From positions 3,376,941-3,440,940 of the forward strand of contig VZDJ01007749.1 in assembly GCA_008694505.1 (NCBI GenBank): a stretch of DNA of 64,000 nt. Direction: 5' to 3'. Position numbers and translations under genes: made by a program. Positions 49,621-61,508 of the stretch are shown here, piece after piece (the stretch's first letter is position 1; every line of letters starts with the position of its first letter). The notes below the pieces were generated by a model, which saw nothing but the letters and a program-made list of their open reading frames with translations, did no database searches and was not told the origin of the DNA. This DNA comes from Cyanoderma ruficeps (lineage: Eukaryota; Chordata; Aves; Passeriformes; Timaliidae).

Positions 49621-51844
49621 GGGTTCAAAACACCAGGTCAATTTGCTCTTTTCTACCAAGTTATTCTATGAACTTCTGATTCACCAGCAAACTAAGCTGC
49701 CTCATTTTTGAAAACACGGTCACACAAATATAAGCTGGCAGTTAAAAATGAGCTGAATTGGTGAAAAAAATAATCACAGTTGTGTTTATATTAATTAAAT
49801 TAAATAATTATATACTAAAATTCAGCTTGAATTTCCTCTCAAATGACACTGCTGCACTTTTTTTTTTCACTTCCTGGCAAAGATTCTAGTTTTTGTACTA
49901 ACGCTTTGTCTGGACACATACTGAGGAAATGCTATGTTTGTACAGAATTTCAGAGCACAGGGGAACATTATCATTGGTAGAAAATAATAATCCTGTTTTT
50001 CCAGTGATACGTGGAGATGCTCAGGAAAATAAGGATCAAACACAAGACACCGCCTAGAAAACTGCCAACCACAGCACAAGGACATATCACAGCCATAAAA
50101 TACAAACATGGTAAATCTGTTCTAATAATCCCTGGCTCTATCATCTCCACCAAACAGGAAAGAAACAAAAAACTCATGCACTCTCATTCCCACCTGGCAG
50201 CCCACCAAGTCACCCCTGTGCTACCACATATGTTCCCAGTATCTTTACACAGATACTTGCATTATTCCTGCCCACCACCTGCATCTTCTTTGGGACAAAG
50301 TATCTCATAGAGACACTGCTCTCCTGCCCTCAGTATGAAGAGTGGTCACAATGACTCAACATGGAACTGTGGAGAATGCTTAATAGTCTAGAAGAGTTAG
50401 ATAGGGCTAAGATAATTGAAATAATGGTCTGTTTCTTAATAGGAAACCCTATAAACCATTTAGCCAGAAACCAGGGACTCTTCACATGGAATTTCTATGT
50501 ATGGACTTGGGGGTTTTGGCATTTGTAGCACTGCCCATGCTATTTTGCCAGAAATACCCTGTATTTGGGAGATAAGCTTGCGTGACAGTCTCATTCTTAC
50601 TAACAGCAGCGCAGCACTTCTACCTTCTCTCCTCTTCTTTCCACTCTTTCTCTCCTCTTCTGCCTTTTCCCCAAAAAAGAAATGGTGACACCAGTGGCCA
50701 AATGGGAGTTTTGTCCCTTCTTATCATGGAAGCTTGTTTTAATTTCAAATACTATTGTTATTTGCATTTAAACTATGGTGTGTGTGAAGCTATGAACCCA
50801 ACTTCTAATTTGTACTAAAACTGACACATAGTCAAGCCTGGATGCAATAAAACCGAACAGGTCCTCAGACTGCACTAAATTATCAGTATAGGCCCCAATC
50901 ATGTAGTAAACATTAGACAGGATACTAAAACCAGCATTTTATTTGGTATCACAGGTAACAAAAGTGATTTCACCTAGTTTTGAATTTTTTCTTGGAATGC
51001 TGCTGTGAAAGGTGTTCCACCTTCCTTTGGTATTCTACCCTACAGAGAAAGAGCAAAAGATTTGGTTTTATCACACAATAAATAGTTAAATCCATGCATG
51101 CACCACACAGGCAAATAATTCCTACAGTATTCACTACTGAAAGTCATTCATTGACATAAACAAATCTAAGGGGTTGCAGGAAAACAGTACACAGACTCAT
51201 CAAACACCTTGCTCTAACAGCTATTTTTGAAGCAAAGGATATAGGCTATTAGAGTTCAGTAGATTATGAAACCACGCAAAATCCACTCATTCATGGAGAT
51301 AAGATTTATCGAATCACTCTTCCCCCTGTTCTTTTAAGATATTTCATAATGACACTGACAGATGAAAGACTTGCATGCCTGGCTGCATAGCCCAGAACAC
51401 TGCCAATACTCCAAAATTTATCAAAATGACAATTCAAAGCTATTTTCCCCTAGTTATTATAGAAGGGTCAGTTGGATTTTACACAGCTCATCTTAAATGA
51501 TTGATTAAAGACACTGGAAAGACAGTCACTGTTGCCTTCCAGGTATGCAATTGTGGAATGCTAGATACATCTCAGGATGCAAAACACACTTTATAAAAGT
51601 TATTGATAAAGCATGGGCCTCAGGGAAGCACCATTATTTTATGCTAATAACAATACACATATTCCATTCCTGTGAAAAGTATGTGTATTTGAAAGGATGT
51701 TTGAGGAGGAAACATGAGAGGGGTACGGATGGAGGTTACACAAGTTGCAGAAACATTCAATGTTACGGTATTATAAAGAATTCAGGCTGTCAAAACACAA
51801 TGATATACATCTTACTAGTTTAATTTTTCTCTAAAGTTCAGAAA

Positions 51845-52132
51845 ATAATAGACTGGTTTGGCTGGAAGATCATCTAGTTCCAACCTCATTGTCATGGGCA
51901 GCAATATATTTCACTAGACCAGGTTCCTTAGAGTTTCATCCACCCTGGCCTTGCACAGCTCTAGGGATGGGGCATCCACAGCATCTCTGGGAAACCTGTT
52001 CCAGTGCCTCACCACTTCTTCCTAATATCTAACCTAAACTTCCTCTTTTTCAGCTTGGAGCCGTTCCTCCTTGTCTTGTACGTCCTGCTCTTTTAAACAG
52101 TTTCTCTCCATCTTTCTTGTTCTGGACTGGAA
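51845..52132 (-). mobile_element. CR1 LINE 3' portion, reverse orientation
   Basis: Plus strand reads as the complement of CR1. It starts with ACTGGTTTGGCTGGAAGATC, then TAGTTCCAACCTC, the 3' untranslated region (CTTGCACAGCTCTAGGGATG, CTGTTCCAGTGCCTCACCAC, CTTCCTAATATCTAACCTAA) and the end of ORF2 (CAGCTTGGAGCCGTTCCTCC, then CTTGTCTTGTACGTCCTGC). The tail at the far 3' end is worn (AATAATAGA in place of the usual AATCACAGAATCAT type). 5' truncated near 52132 and non-functional. About 288 bases, the second longest CR1 piece here. Confidence 0.88.
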
Positions 52133-53718
52133 GCATATTTATAAAAAGGACACTGTTTGAAAATATTTTGGTCATATGCAATATAGAAAGTAACATCTGA
52201 AGCCGCTGGAATCCTCTCTTTCAACCCCTCTGTACAATAGCAAAAAGGCCAAATCAGAAATTACTTCTTTTCCTAAGATTTTGTCTTGTTCCTTAATAGA
52301 GTCAAGGCTCAAGTAGAATGAAGGCAGTTACATGGTTAATCATACCACCCCAGAAGAAAACAACCCAGGTCAAAAGAGGAAAAGCAGTGAAGAGTAAGGA
52401 AAACCAAGTCACACCCTGGCTTGCTAATGCCCCACTCTGATGTGAAGAGGCAAAGGTCTGCAACAGAGCTGGAAGCCACCTGTGTTTGCATTCCCAGTAA
52501 TGCTAACAGCTGAAGAGAAAGAGCAGCTTCTTAGGGTATGTGTTGGAGGGGTTTGTTTGGGTTTTTTGTAGAGATTTTTTGTTTGCTGGTTCATTTTTAA
52601 TATACAGACAAGAGTAAATTATGCGAAGAAATTAGCTGTCTTCCTCAGTTTCTTGAAGCTAATCCAAATGCAGGACATTTCTTGTCTCTGAGAGTCTTTG
52701 TCACCTATACTCTTAGCAGATGTCTATTCAAAAAACCCACAAACTATTTTACAAACAGCAGAAAGCCCTGAGGTCACTTCTACCTACTTTCCTGCAATAC
52801 ATAATCTTCGAAATTAATTTCATTTTTTCATGATAATTTTGTGATCTCTTTTGATGCCAAAAATGTTATTTTCCTTTCTTTCCTGGGAGAAACTGCATTT
52901 TTAATCAGGCTTCCCAGAAAGAGCTTTTGCTGATCTTAATGTGAAAAGAAACCTATGAAAAAAAATATGCCTGGGAAATATTACTTCAGAATCACAGAGT
53001 TTATTTGACAGCACAGAAGATGAAAAGGCTTGGGTCCTTAAATTCTCTCTTCTCTACAGACCACAGAAGAGTGTTTAGAAAGCTGAACAGTGAAATACAG
53101 TTATGCCTAGAGACTGCTTGGCATCTCCTGCACATCACAGGAACATCTGGACAGATGCAATTAGAGCACAAGCAGCTGCAATGCCCCTACTTGGTAATCT
53201 GAATTGTTTCATTGTCACCTTGTGCTCCCTCACTGACTGCTGCATCTACTGAGTGACCTGCATTTTATAAATCAATTCTGAACTGTGTTGCATTATCATA
53301 GAAACATTAGACAGCAGTAGGTTCACTGATCTGTTAACAGAGCGGGCAGGTGTCAATGGGATGACCTGCTGTCTGTTGAGTGAGCCAAATACTCGTCCTG
53401 TGTAACAAGCAGACACCCAGGCCGTGCCCAAAAGCAGTTAGGGAACTCATGCATGACTTGGGATTCGACAATCTTGTCAAAAATCTGTCAGCTCCCTAAT
53501 GAGAGGCACTGCTTTACTCTGTTGATGTGCGTGGTGAGCAATCACGTATGCAGAGTACCATAACTCTGAGCCTAATATTCCAAGCAGATATACTCAGTTT
53601 GCTGGCATCCATAAAAAGACAGAATAATACAGCTAAGAACATGTACAGCAGGGTAACACAGCACAGCTCAAGCTGCCCTAAAAAAACCCAGCCAAATTCT
53701 ATTTGATGATGTCCGCAG

Positions 53719-53757
53719 CCACAGAATCACAGAATGGTTGAGGGTGAGGTTGAAGGA
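53719..53757 (-). mobile_element. Very short CR1 3' end
   Basis: CACAGAATCACAGAATGGTT followed by GAGGGTGAGGTTGAAGGAG resembles the reverse complement of the terminal 40 bases of CR1. The rest of the element is absent, so this is either an extreme 5' truncation or the remnant of a deletion. Confidence 0.5.
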
Positions 53758-54899
53758 GGGATGCTGAACCTGTTTAGGAACTGCAAAGACAATTTTTTTT
53801 AAGTTTTTGGTGTGCCAACAAGATTTTCTGAAGCTCCTAATCAAACTGCAATGGTACAGATGTTTGCATTTCACCTTTCTCATCCAGGTAGGGAGGAAAG
53901 CCATGATGTTCAGGCCTTGCTCAGCTGACATTCTACTACAGACACAGAGTTTTGACTGGGGCATGAGTGCTGCAGTCACCTGGGGGAGCTCACTGCCACC
54001 CACTGTCACCCACGACCAAACACTGACACGGCAGGCACCAGGCTGTGACTCACTGCTGGGTTTCACTGGGGTAGCAGCACGCATTCATCAGCACTAACAA
54101 GTAAATCACATTAGACACCAAAAAGGGAGAAGAAAAGAACAAAGTGATCTCCATGAAGTGTTCCAACATCAAAGAAGAGAGGTCAGAATCCCTCATCTTC
54201 CCTGCAGTATCAGAGATGGTTCCCAATGACTCAAAATACAGCACAATGCATTCAGCACAATGCCTCAGGGAGAAAGCCAAATTCACTTCTATTCCCCTTT
54301 TCCTTCAGCAACATCACAAGGTTCATCAACGTCATCATTTCACTGAAAAATGAGAATCATGAAGGACCATGGAACTGATACAAAACTTCACCTTCCACAT
54401 CTCTCAACTCCAGCAATTTGTTATTTTCTTGGGTGTCAGTTTTACTTGTGTTGACCTCCTCAGCAGCTCCCAATATAAACACTTTTAAAAACTGTATTTC
54501 AGGGAAAATGGTTAACAGGTGAAATCTTAGCTGTTTAGTTCTTTAGTGAATATCTTTGGTTACTGAATAGCACAGTAATAAGCATGAATACTAGTGAAAA
54601 ATGAAGTCCTCCACTACTGAGACATCAGTTTAGAAAATGAAATAATTCTTCATTTTACAGATGATTGTGGCTGACTGTGAAACAGTGAAACTGCCCTTAT
54701 CTCTCTCCACTTTAAAGGGTAAAGCTGCTGGCCACATTTCCCATTTAGCCAGCAAAATAGTTGACAAGTCCGTATTTTATCACCTTTCTGTGGAACCTCC
54801 CTTAGGTTTGTCACAGATTTAGTGCTACTCAGAGGAGCTGCACACACTGCTTTTATGAAGTGACTTTATGAGAAGAGCTACTTGTTCAGAATGCAATAC

Positions 54900-54917
54900 A
54901 AAAAAAAAAAAAAAAAA
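54900..54917. repeat. A18 homopolymer
   Basis: Eighteen consecutive A with no recognisable retroposed gene body upstream. Length is likely to vary and to be error-prone in assembly. Confidence 0.95.
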
Positions 54918-57900
54918 CTTGGGAAGGAACCTGCAGAGGAATTCCTATCAAGGCACATCTGTGATCAAGTCATGACACTGTCAATCACAGCAAGGCACAG
55001 CTTCCACTGTAGTCAGCCTTTTTGGAGGAAGAGGCTGTTTTGGGAAAGGATTCCTGTTTGCTGTAATACAGAATCATAACACAGAACCTAGCTTGCTCAG
55101 ATAGGAAAAAAAAAAGGCCATAACAGAGAGGCCTGTGGCAAAAAGAAACAAATTAATTTTCCTGGAAAATAAAGCTTATCTGGTCTCTGGATCTAAGGCA
55201 TCGGAGGTTCAGGTCATTAGAGCTGAACTCACCTCTCTGCTGCATCTGCTCCAGCTTTGGCTCTGATCCAGGAGGCTTTTACCTCCAACATTTTACAAGA
55301 GGTGAATTGCAAAACAGAGCCTTCACAGAACTGCCGCTCCAGAAGTCAAGCACCTTCCCTGTCCTTGGGTGTGGAAATGAAAGGAACATCTGAAACCCTC
55401 TGCGTGTGATCCCAGCAATCTGTACCAATAATAGATGCTACAGAGAGGAAAGACATACCTGTGTTTTAGCCAGAGAAAACAGAACTGCTTCTGGACCTTG
55501 CAGGACTCTGTTCTCAAGAGACACTATTGTAGTAATGCACCCTACACACACAGCAGGTGTTTTCATATAGGGAAAGCTTAAGGCTCACCCCTTAAGGTAA
55601 AGAACCTAGATTCTTCCATACCCTTCTGACAAGGATTGACTCAAGGCCAAGAGAGAAGCATCTATTGGATCTTGTCACTGTTCTTCAAACCCTGTATCCC
55701 TCTATATTGGCTGTTAGCCAGGTTATCCCTCCTAAACCATTCAGTATTTAAGAAAGAGCACAAAAGGAGGAAAAGGCTTTTTGAGATGTGTTAGCAAGGT
55801 GTCTGAGGTTTTATTATTTGTTTTCTGCAACGTTTTGTTACTTTGTTATTTTTATTTATTAACCGTTTGATTTACAAAACATCTTCGAGGAGCAGTCTCG
55901 CTAATTATTATAGCCATTTTTCTGCAAGGTCACTATGATCATTTCAGGATAATGGAAGTGCCCATGAGGCTCTGGAGAGAGGTCATTTCCTTTAGAAAAG
56001 CAGTGACCAGGGTTGGGAGGTGAGTAATAAAGCTTTAGACAGTACCATGTTCTCAAAGCCACCCCAAAAGTCAGGCTTTCATTGCTCAGCTAGAAACGTG
56101 CCTGGAGCAGCTCAAAATTTGCCACATAAAACTTATCTTCTTATGGCAATCCCGAGACAGAATCCAAGTTTATACTAAGGAGGGTCGCAGTGCACCCATG
56201 AGAAAATAGTCTTGGTCTTGCCATGAAACCAAAATTACGAATAAAACAGATGTATCCCAGGATATTACTCCACAGAAACAATCAATGGACCAGTTTAGAG
56301 TCTAGGAAAGAAAAGTTCTGAATTATTCTAGCTTGAATTAACACAGGAGATTAAAGACACTTCCATGTTAGTCGTAAACTAGTTTGGATGAGAGTTTTCA
56401 TTTTAGGTACTTTGCCTGTTCTTCCTTCTGGTAATTCTGCTGAAGTGACTTTAATACAATCTAGTCTGACCTTCCTATTATTTTTCCTTCTGTTGAGCAT
56501 TTTAATCTGAACCCCATTCTACCATCCTCAAGTACTTCTGGAGAAAGAGATGAGAGTGATGATAAAAGACACGTTGAGAGACAAGATCATACTTCAGCTC
56601 TTTATCTTTGCAGATGAGTTTGACTATCACAGCTACAATGGAAGGGATTTTAGAGGCAGGAACAAGACATTTTCTATCCCTTCTGGAGTAAAAATCACAT
56701 TCTTCTTTCAGATGGACATCTCAATTTAGTTGTCTTTTTCTTTTCAGAAACGATATTGCCTCATTTCCCCTTTCCCAATCTCTATTCTGAAAAATAACTT
56801 ATTTTCGAACTTTTAAGTGACAAAAGTGTGTTTGAAATAATTTTAGTATCATATACTGAAAACTTTTTCATGGGGCAGAAACGGCAAATTCATTAACCTT
56901 TTCCATTTAAAGTCTGGGATACCATGCAAAAGTGCCTTACTGTGAAGCCATGACCACAGTAGCATAGGCAGAGTGAAAAAGGTGCTCACCTTCAGTTTGG
57001 AGTCCTGCCTGGTTTGTTTGTTCTGGGGTAAATCAAACATAATTTCATTTTAATAAAAGTAAAGAACTTGAAACTAGATCTTCAAGGATGCAATACTTAA
57101 TGAACAGTGGATGTGAACATTTTAAGATGTGACTATTAGAACTTTCGTTCTTTAGACATATTCTGGTAAGTGTGACAAGCACCTTCCTCCTGTCACTGAA
57201 CTCTGGAAAGCTGTTTTCCCCTTTGCTTATACTAGGGTGTTCTCATGCCATCATTCCCCTTACTAGGTTGATGCTTCCCTGTTTTAATTCAACTCAAAAC
57301 CCAGACATATGATGCCAAAGATCTAAGAGTGGGCTACAGCAGGAAGTCTGACATTTGATGACTAACACACATGCTACAGTGCAATGGTTGTGCCCAAAAG
57401 CCCCGTCCACAAAACCATAAGAATTCAAGAACAAGAGTTCTTAGTATCCCCCATGCTCATTTGATCTGTGTAAAGGCAGCATGGACACTAATGTCCCAAC
57501 CACTACACTTGGCACCAAGGCATTCTTTTGCATTTCCACCTAGACTAAGTGCTGATAAAATGCCAGGTTGAAAATAAGTTCTATTTTTCATCTTCTGACA
57601 CAAAACATGAGGTGTGCTGTGTCTCCCTGTGCACTCACAGCAGATGGGCCAATAGCAAAGAACAGAAAAGGTGGTTCTTGTCCAGTCTCTCTGTACCTGA
57701 GAGCAGGAGAGGGGAGCAGATGTACAATGGGGAGATGTCATTGGCTTCAGTAGGCTTAGGATCATCCCCTTATGCCTTCCATCAAACTCTAGTCCAAAGC
57801 CTTAAGGAAAACCTGAAAATTATGATTGGTAGGAAGAGAAACCCCTGAATACACTACAGCCTAAATCTGGGACATGTCTCTACTCAGTTTGATCACTCTT

Positions 57901-59875
57901 ATGGGATGACAGTCATTGCATTCTCCACAGGACACTATGCTTCAAAGGAAAGTAATGTACTGCCTTCAGTTACACTAATGCAATACCCTCAGATTTATTC
58001 CTTCTACCATTTCAGTCAACGTCCCAGCAAGTCATCTACTTGCCAGCTGCACATCTGCTTGACAGCTTTAGGGATCTTTCTCAAGCAATAAGTCCTGAAT
58101 GTCTTTCCAGGGTCTTATGCTTCAGCTCTTTTCTGTTTAAAGGATATTGCTCTATTTATCCTCAGCTTCATAGTCCTCCTAATGTTTATCTACCAGCACT
58201 GCTATCTTTCAAGCCACTGTACTAACAGATAAGGCCTTCGGCATCTGATTACTGGTCCAGTTATTATTTTCTGTTTGTCCTCTATATTTAGATGTATTTT
58301 ACATGTTTGCTGGCTTCATTTCCACACACTATTATCCTTGTCAGAGACAGAGAATAACAGTCACAGTCATAACAATGATCCTGCAGCCAGCTCCACTAAC
58401 ATTTTGCTAATTCTGCTCCCTATTCTAACTCCTTTAGTCATGATATTCAGAGTTAATAGCAGCTTTCAACTTAGAATGGAAGGGATAGATGAGCTACACC
58501 TTCACCTGTTGGGGTTTTCTATTATTTGAGTATGGAGATATTTGTTTTCTTTTAAACTTGTTATTTCTTCTAATAATAAGATAATTACTATCTAATTGAA
58601 AGCAGACACAAGTTGGTTTTTCTTTTCCAATTAGGCTTCACTTGCGTGATTTGTCTAAGGTCATTTCTCCACAGGAAAATGGTTGTAAAATAAACCCTGC
58701 AGTGCTCAGACCCAACTACATTCTGCTGCAGTCTTATCCTGCTTTTCTTATCAGCTTGCACTTCTTAGAACAAAAACAAATTCCTAGTTTTCCTTCAACA
58801 CCCCTATCCCCTGCTTGACAGACATCCCTTGGACAGCTGCTTTGGTGCACCAGTGTACTCACTTGCAGGTGAAGTGGGAACTTACAGTGCACTTTTCTTG
58901 CATCTCTTCAGTGTTCCCTGCCTGGAAAGGGAATCTACAAAGGCACAGACTGTCCAAATCCTCAAGACTCGATCTAGTGTGGCATTGTCTGTTTTCAAGC
59001 TGGAACTGTCTTTCATTACACTAAAGGTCTCCCTTCCCATTAATCTTGTTGAGCAGCTCTCCTCTCCAAGCTCTGCTGCTCACAATTTGTGATTCCTTAT
59101 TGTTGAGCATCCATCACACGTAAAATCAGTTCTAAGCACCCCATTACTCACATATTTAGAGATGTCAAAGCAAGGCCTCCATGTAGCTCCCAGAGCACTT
59201 TAGAATTCCCTTCTGCTTTCCCATCAAAAAGGCAAAAAGGACATAAGCAGACAGCATCTTATTTGAACTTACCGGGGAGGTAGATTTCTTATAAAGTTAT
59301 GAGGAGAAGCAAGGCAAAAAAGGCAAGTACATAATACAGCTACAGTTAATGATGCATGAACATCACAAAGTTCAGCTGAGCAAGAACCCAGTCCTGGGTC
59401 CTTCAGGTGACTTTTTCAGTGCCAATACAACAGGAGCACTTTTCTTGAAGACCCCGTACAGAAACTAAGGTGAACTTCTTTTCTCATATTGTAATTTATA
59501 TTTAGAGCACTTAAAGCACTAAAGCACAGCACTTAAAGACCTAGAAAACAGGGTTTTCTTTAGCTCAGCCTGGTCTTCAGCTTGGTTTAGGGACCATCTC
59601 CATTCATTGTTATGATGTGTACATACAATTATATCCTGATGAGATCAAGGAAACTGGGAAACTTCTGGAAAAAGATCACTAATACAGGGTGTCTAAAAAA
59701 GTTTTATATATTTAAGAGCTTACATTATTGGGGTAAGCCTTAGAGAAAGCCTTTGAGCTCACACCTATAAACTTTGCATTCTCACACTCATTATTAAAAG
59801 GAGAAGTATGATCAATTGGTTCTCCAGGGTCTATCCAGTAATGGATTCCTTTCCCCAGCATAGGATTGCTGCAGC

Positions 59876-59894
59876 TCATTCATTCATTCATTCT
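59876..59894. repeat. (ATTC)n short microsatellite
   Basis: About four ATTC units (CATTCATTCATTCATTC). Confidence 0.9.
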
Positions 59895-60720
59895 GCAATT
59901 GCACAAACAGACTCTGTAAACAAAAACTCTTCACCAGCAAACTCCCACTGTGCCAGCAATATTAAGTGGCAAGAATATGAACACCCTGCAGAGAAGCAAA
60001 GGCGAAGAGTTCATTGATGCTTCTCCTTCCTCTTATCAGTATAGTTGATCCTGCTTTACAACCAATGTAAAAAGATAGGTTACAGCGGTAATAAACCTCA
60101 ATACATTAAGTCTCTGTACAGACCGGTTGCTGAAGGCTTAATATCAGTCATAATTATTATCCATAAAATGTTATTGAATCAGATCTTAAAAGTTAATGCT
60201 GCTTTGTTTCAAGAGATAAAGGACAGTAGACTGGTAAGGGAAAGAAGGAAACATTGAGCTTTTGATCAATCTTTGTGTGATTTAAAACCTTAATCACAAA
60301 AGGGACTCAGCACTTCAAATATTATCCCAAATCCTATGAGCTGGCCTCAGCAGAGCCCAGTGGCAAGAGTGATTACTCAGAGGGTGTTTTATCTTTGAAC
60401 TTGATACCAGCTCCCAGATGGAGGATGTAACTCTTTGCTTGAACTCAAGCCTGGTGAATATTGCCCTTTTAAGATAGATTGAAATGTGGAGTTAGTAGGT
60501 AAGGGTTTTCATAAAGCCACAGCAACCCGTGTTCCATTTGAGGCGTTGCTGCTCACAGCATCACCTTCATTCATGGGTGTTTGTTTGCCTTCACAGCCCT
60601 CACAGTAATAGCAGATGCAAAGTGGGTGCCCTGACAGAAGGCATCAGGCCACTGGTCAATGGAGCATATAAGCTACCCTAACATTTACAGCTAATAAAGA
60701 TTGCTTTCCTTCCTGTCCAC

Positions 60721-61508
60721 AAAAACAGAGGATCTGGATAGGCTGGACTGATGGGCCCAGACCAACTGTATGAGGGTCAGCAAGGTGAAGTGCCAGGTCA
60801 CAACTCTTGGGTCACAAGAACCCCCCGCAGTGCTACATTGCAGAAGTGCGGCTGGAAAGCTGTTCAGAGGAAAAGGACCTGCTCCACAGGTGGCCAAGAA
60901 GGCCAATGGCATCCTGGTCTGTATCAGCAAGAGTGTGGCCAGCAGGACCAGGGCAGTGATTGTTCCCCTGTACTTGGCACTGGTGAGGCCACACCTCAAG
61001 TGCTGTGTCCAGTTCTGGGCCTCTCACTACAGGAAACACACTGAGGGGCTGGAGAGACTCCAGAGAAGGACATCGGGGCTGGGGAAAAGGGCTGGGGCAC
61101 AAGTCTGATGAGGAGCTGCTGAGGGAGCTGGGGGGGCTCAGCCTGGAGAAGAGGAAGCTTTTATCACCTTTTCACTCTCTACAACCACCTGAAAGTAGGG
61201 TGTGGCCAGGTAAGGGTCAGTCTCTTCTCCAAGGTAACTACAGACAGATCAAGAGGAAATGGCCTTAAGTTGTGCCAGGGGAGTTTTAGATTGGATATTA
61301 GGAAAACTTTTTTCACAGATAGGATTATCAAGCATTAGAACTGGCTGCCCAGGGAATGGTGGAATCACCATCCCTGAAAGTGTTCAAAAAATGTGTAGAT
61401 GTGGCACTCAGGGACATGGTTTAGTGGTGGACTTGGCAGTCCTGGGTTAACAGTTGGACTTGGTGATCTTAGAGGTCTTTTCCAACTTACAAAATTCTGT
61501 GATTTTAT
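60721..61508 (+). mobile_element. CR1 LINE, longest copy: ORF2 C-terminus plus 3' end (dead)
   Basis: Carries the last part of the CR1 reverse-transcriptase polyprotein and the full 3' end. In the frame covering 60770-61108 the peptide shows CR1 hallmarks: VAKKANGILVCISKSVASRT, then IVPLYLALVRPHLKCCVQFW. From about 61080 the matching sequence shifts to another frame ([19 protein letters not shown]), so at least one frameshift is present. Further on, a third stretch ([19 protein letters not shown]) reaches an in-frame TAG at 61336-61338 where the family normally has Trp. Near 60870 about 45 bases present in intact relatives appear to be missing. The 3' end follows in order: TGGTTTAGTGGTGGACTTGG, TTGGACTTGGTGATCTTAG, GTCTTTTCCAAC and the tail ATTCTGTGATTTTATT. 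The normal product copies CR1 RNA into the genome by target-primed reverse transcription; this copy lacks the endonuclease and catalytic RT core and cannot do so. Confidence 0.95.

Larger units (their letters stand above)
44741..51844. other. Non-coding DNA, AT-rich, several TAAT-rich blocks
   Basis: No gene, CR1 or LTR recognised; open frames are at most 117 codons (49326-49679). It contains the GA repeat at 47167-47184, AT-rich TAAT-dense DNA at 45890-46130, and candidate elements at 46660-46830 and 49330-49620. Low repeat content over 7 kb is compatible with a regulatory desert, but equally with ordinary avian intergenic DNA. Confidence 0.5.
52133..60720. other. Non-coding DNA, mostly unique
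   Basis: No gene recognised; open frames are at most 138 codons (53668-54084, minus), none with a known domain. It contains the short CR1 end at 53719-53757, A18 at 54900-54917, an ATTC microsatellite at 59876-59894 and a spaced repeat GCACTTAAAG at 59507-59516 and 59529-59538. The string CAGAATCACAGAG near 52987 resembles a CR1 tail but is too short to call. Confidence 0.5.

Noticed and set aside
52985..53000. CR1 tail (CAGAATCACAGAG)
   Set aside because: Only about 13 bases match and the adjacent sequence does not continue as CR1.
53668..54084. 138-codon open frame (-)
   Set aside because: Its downstream part crosses a CR1 tail and the rest has no known domain.
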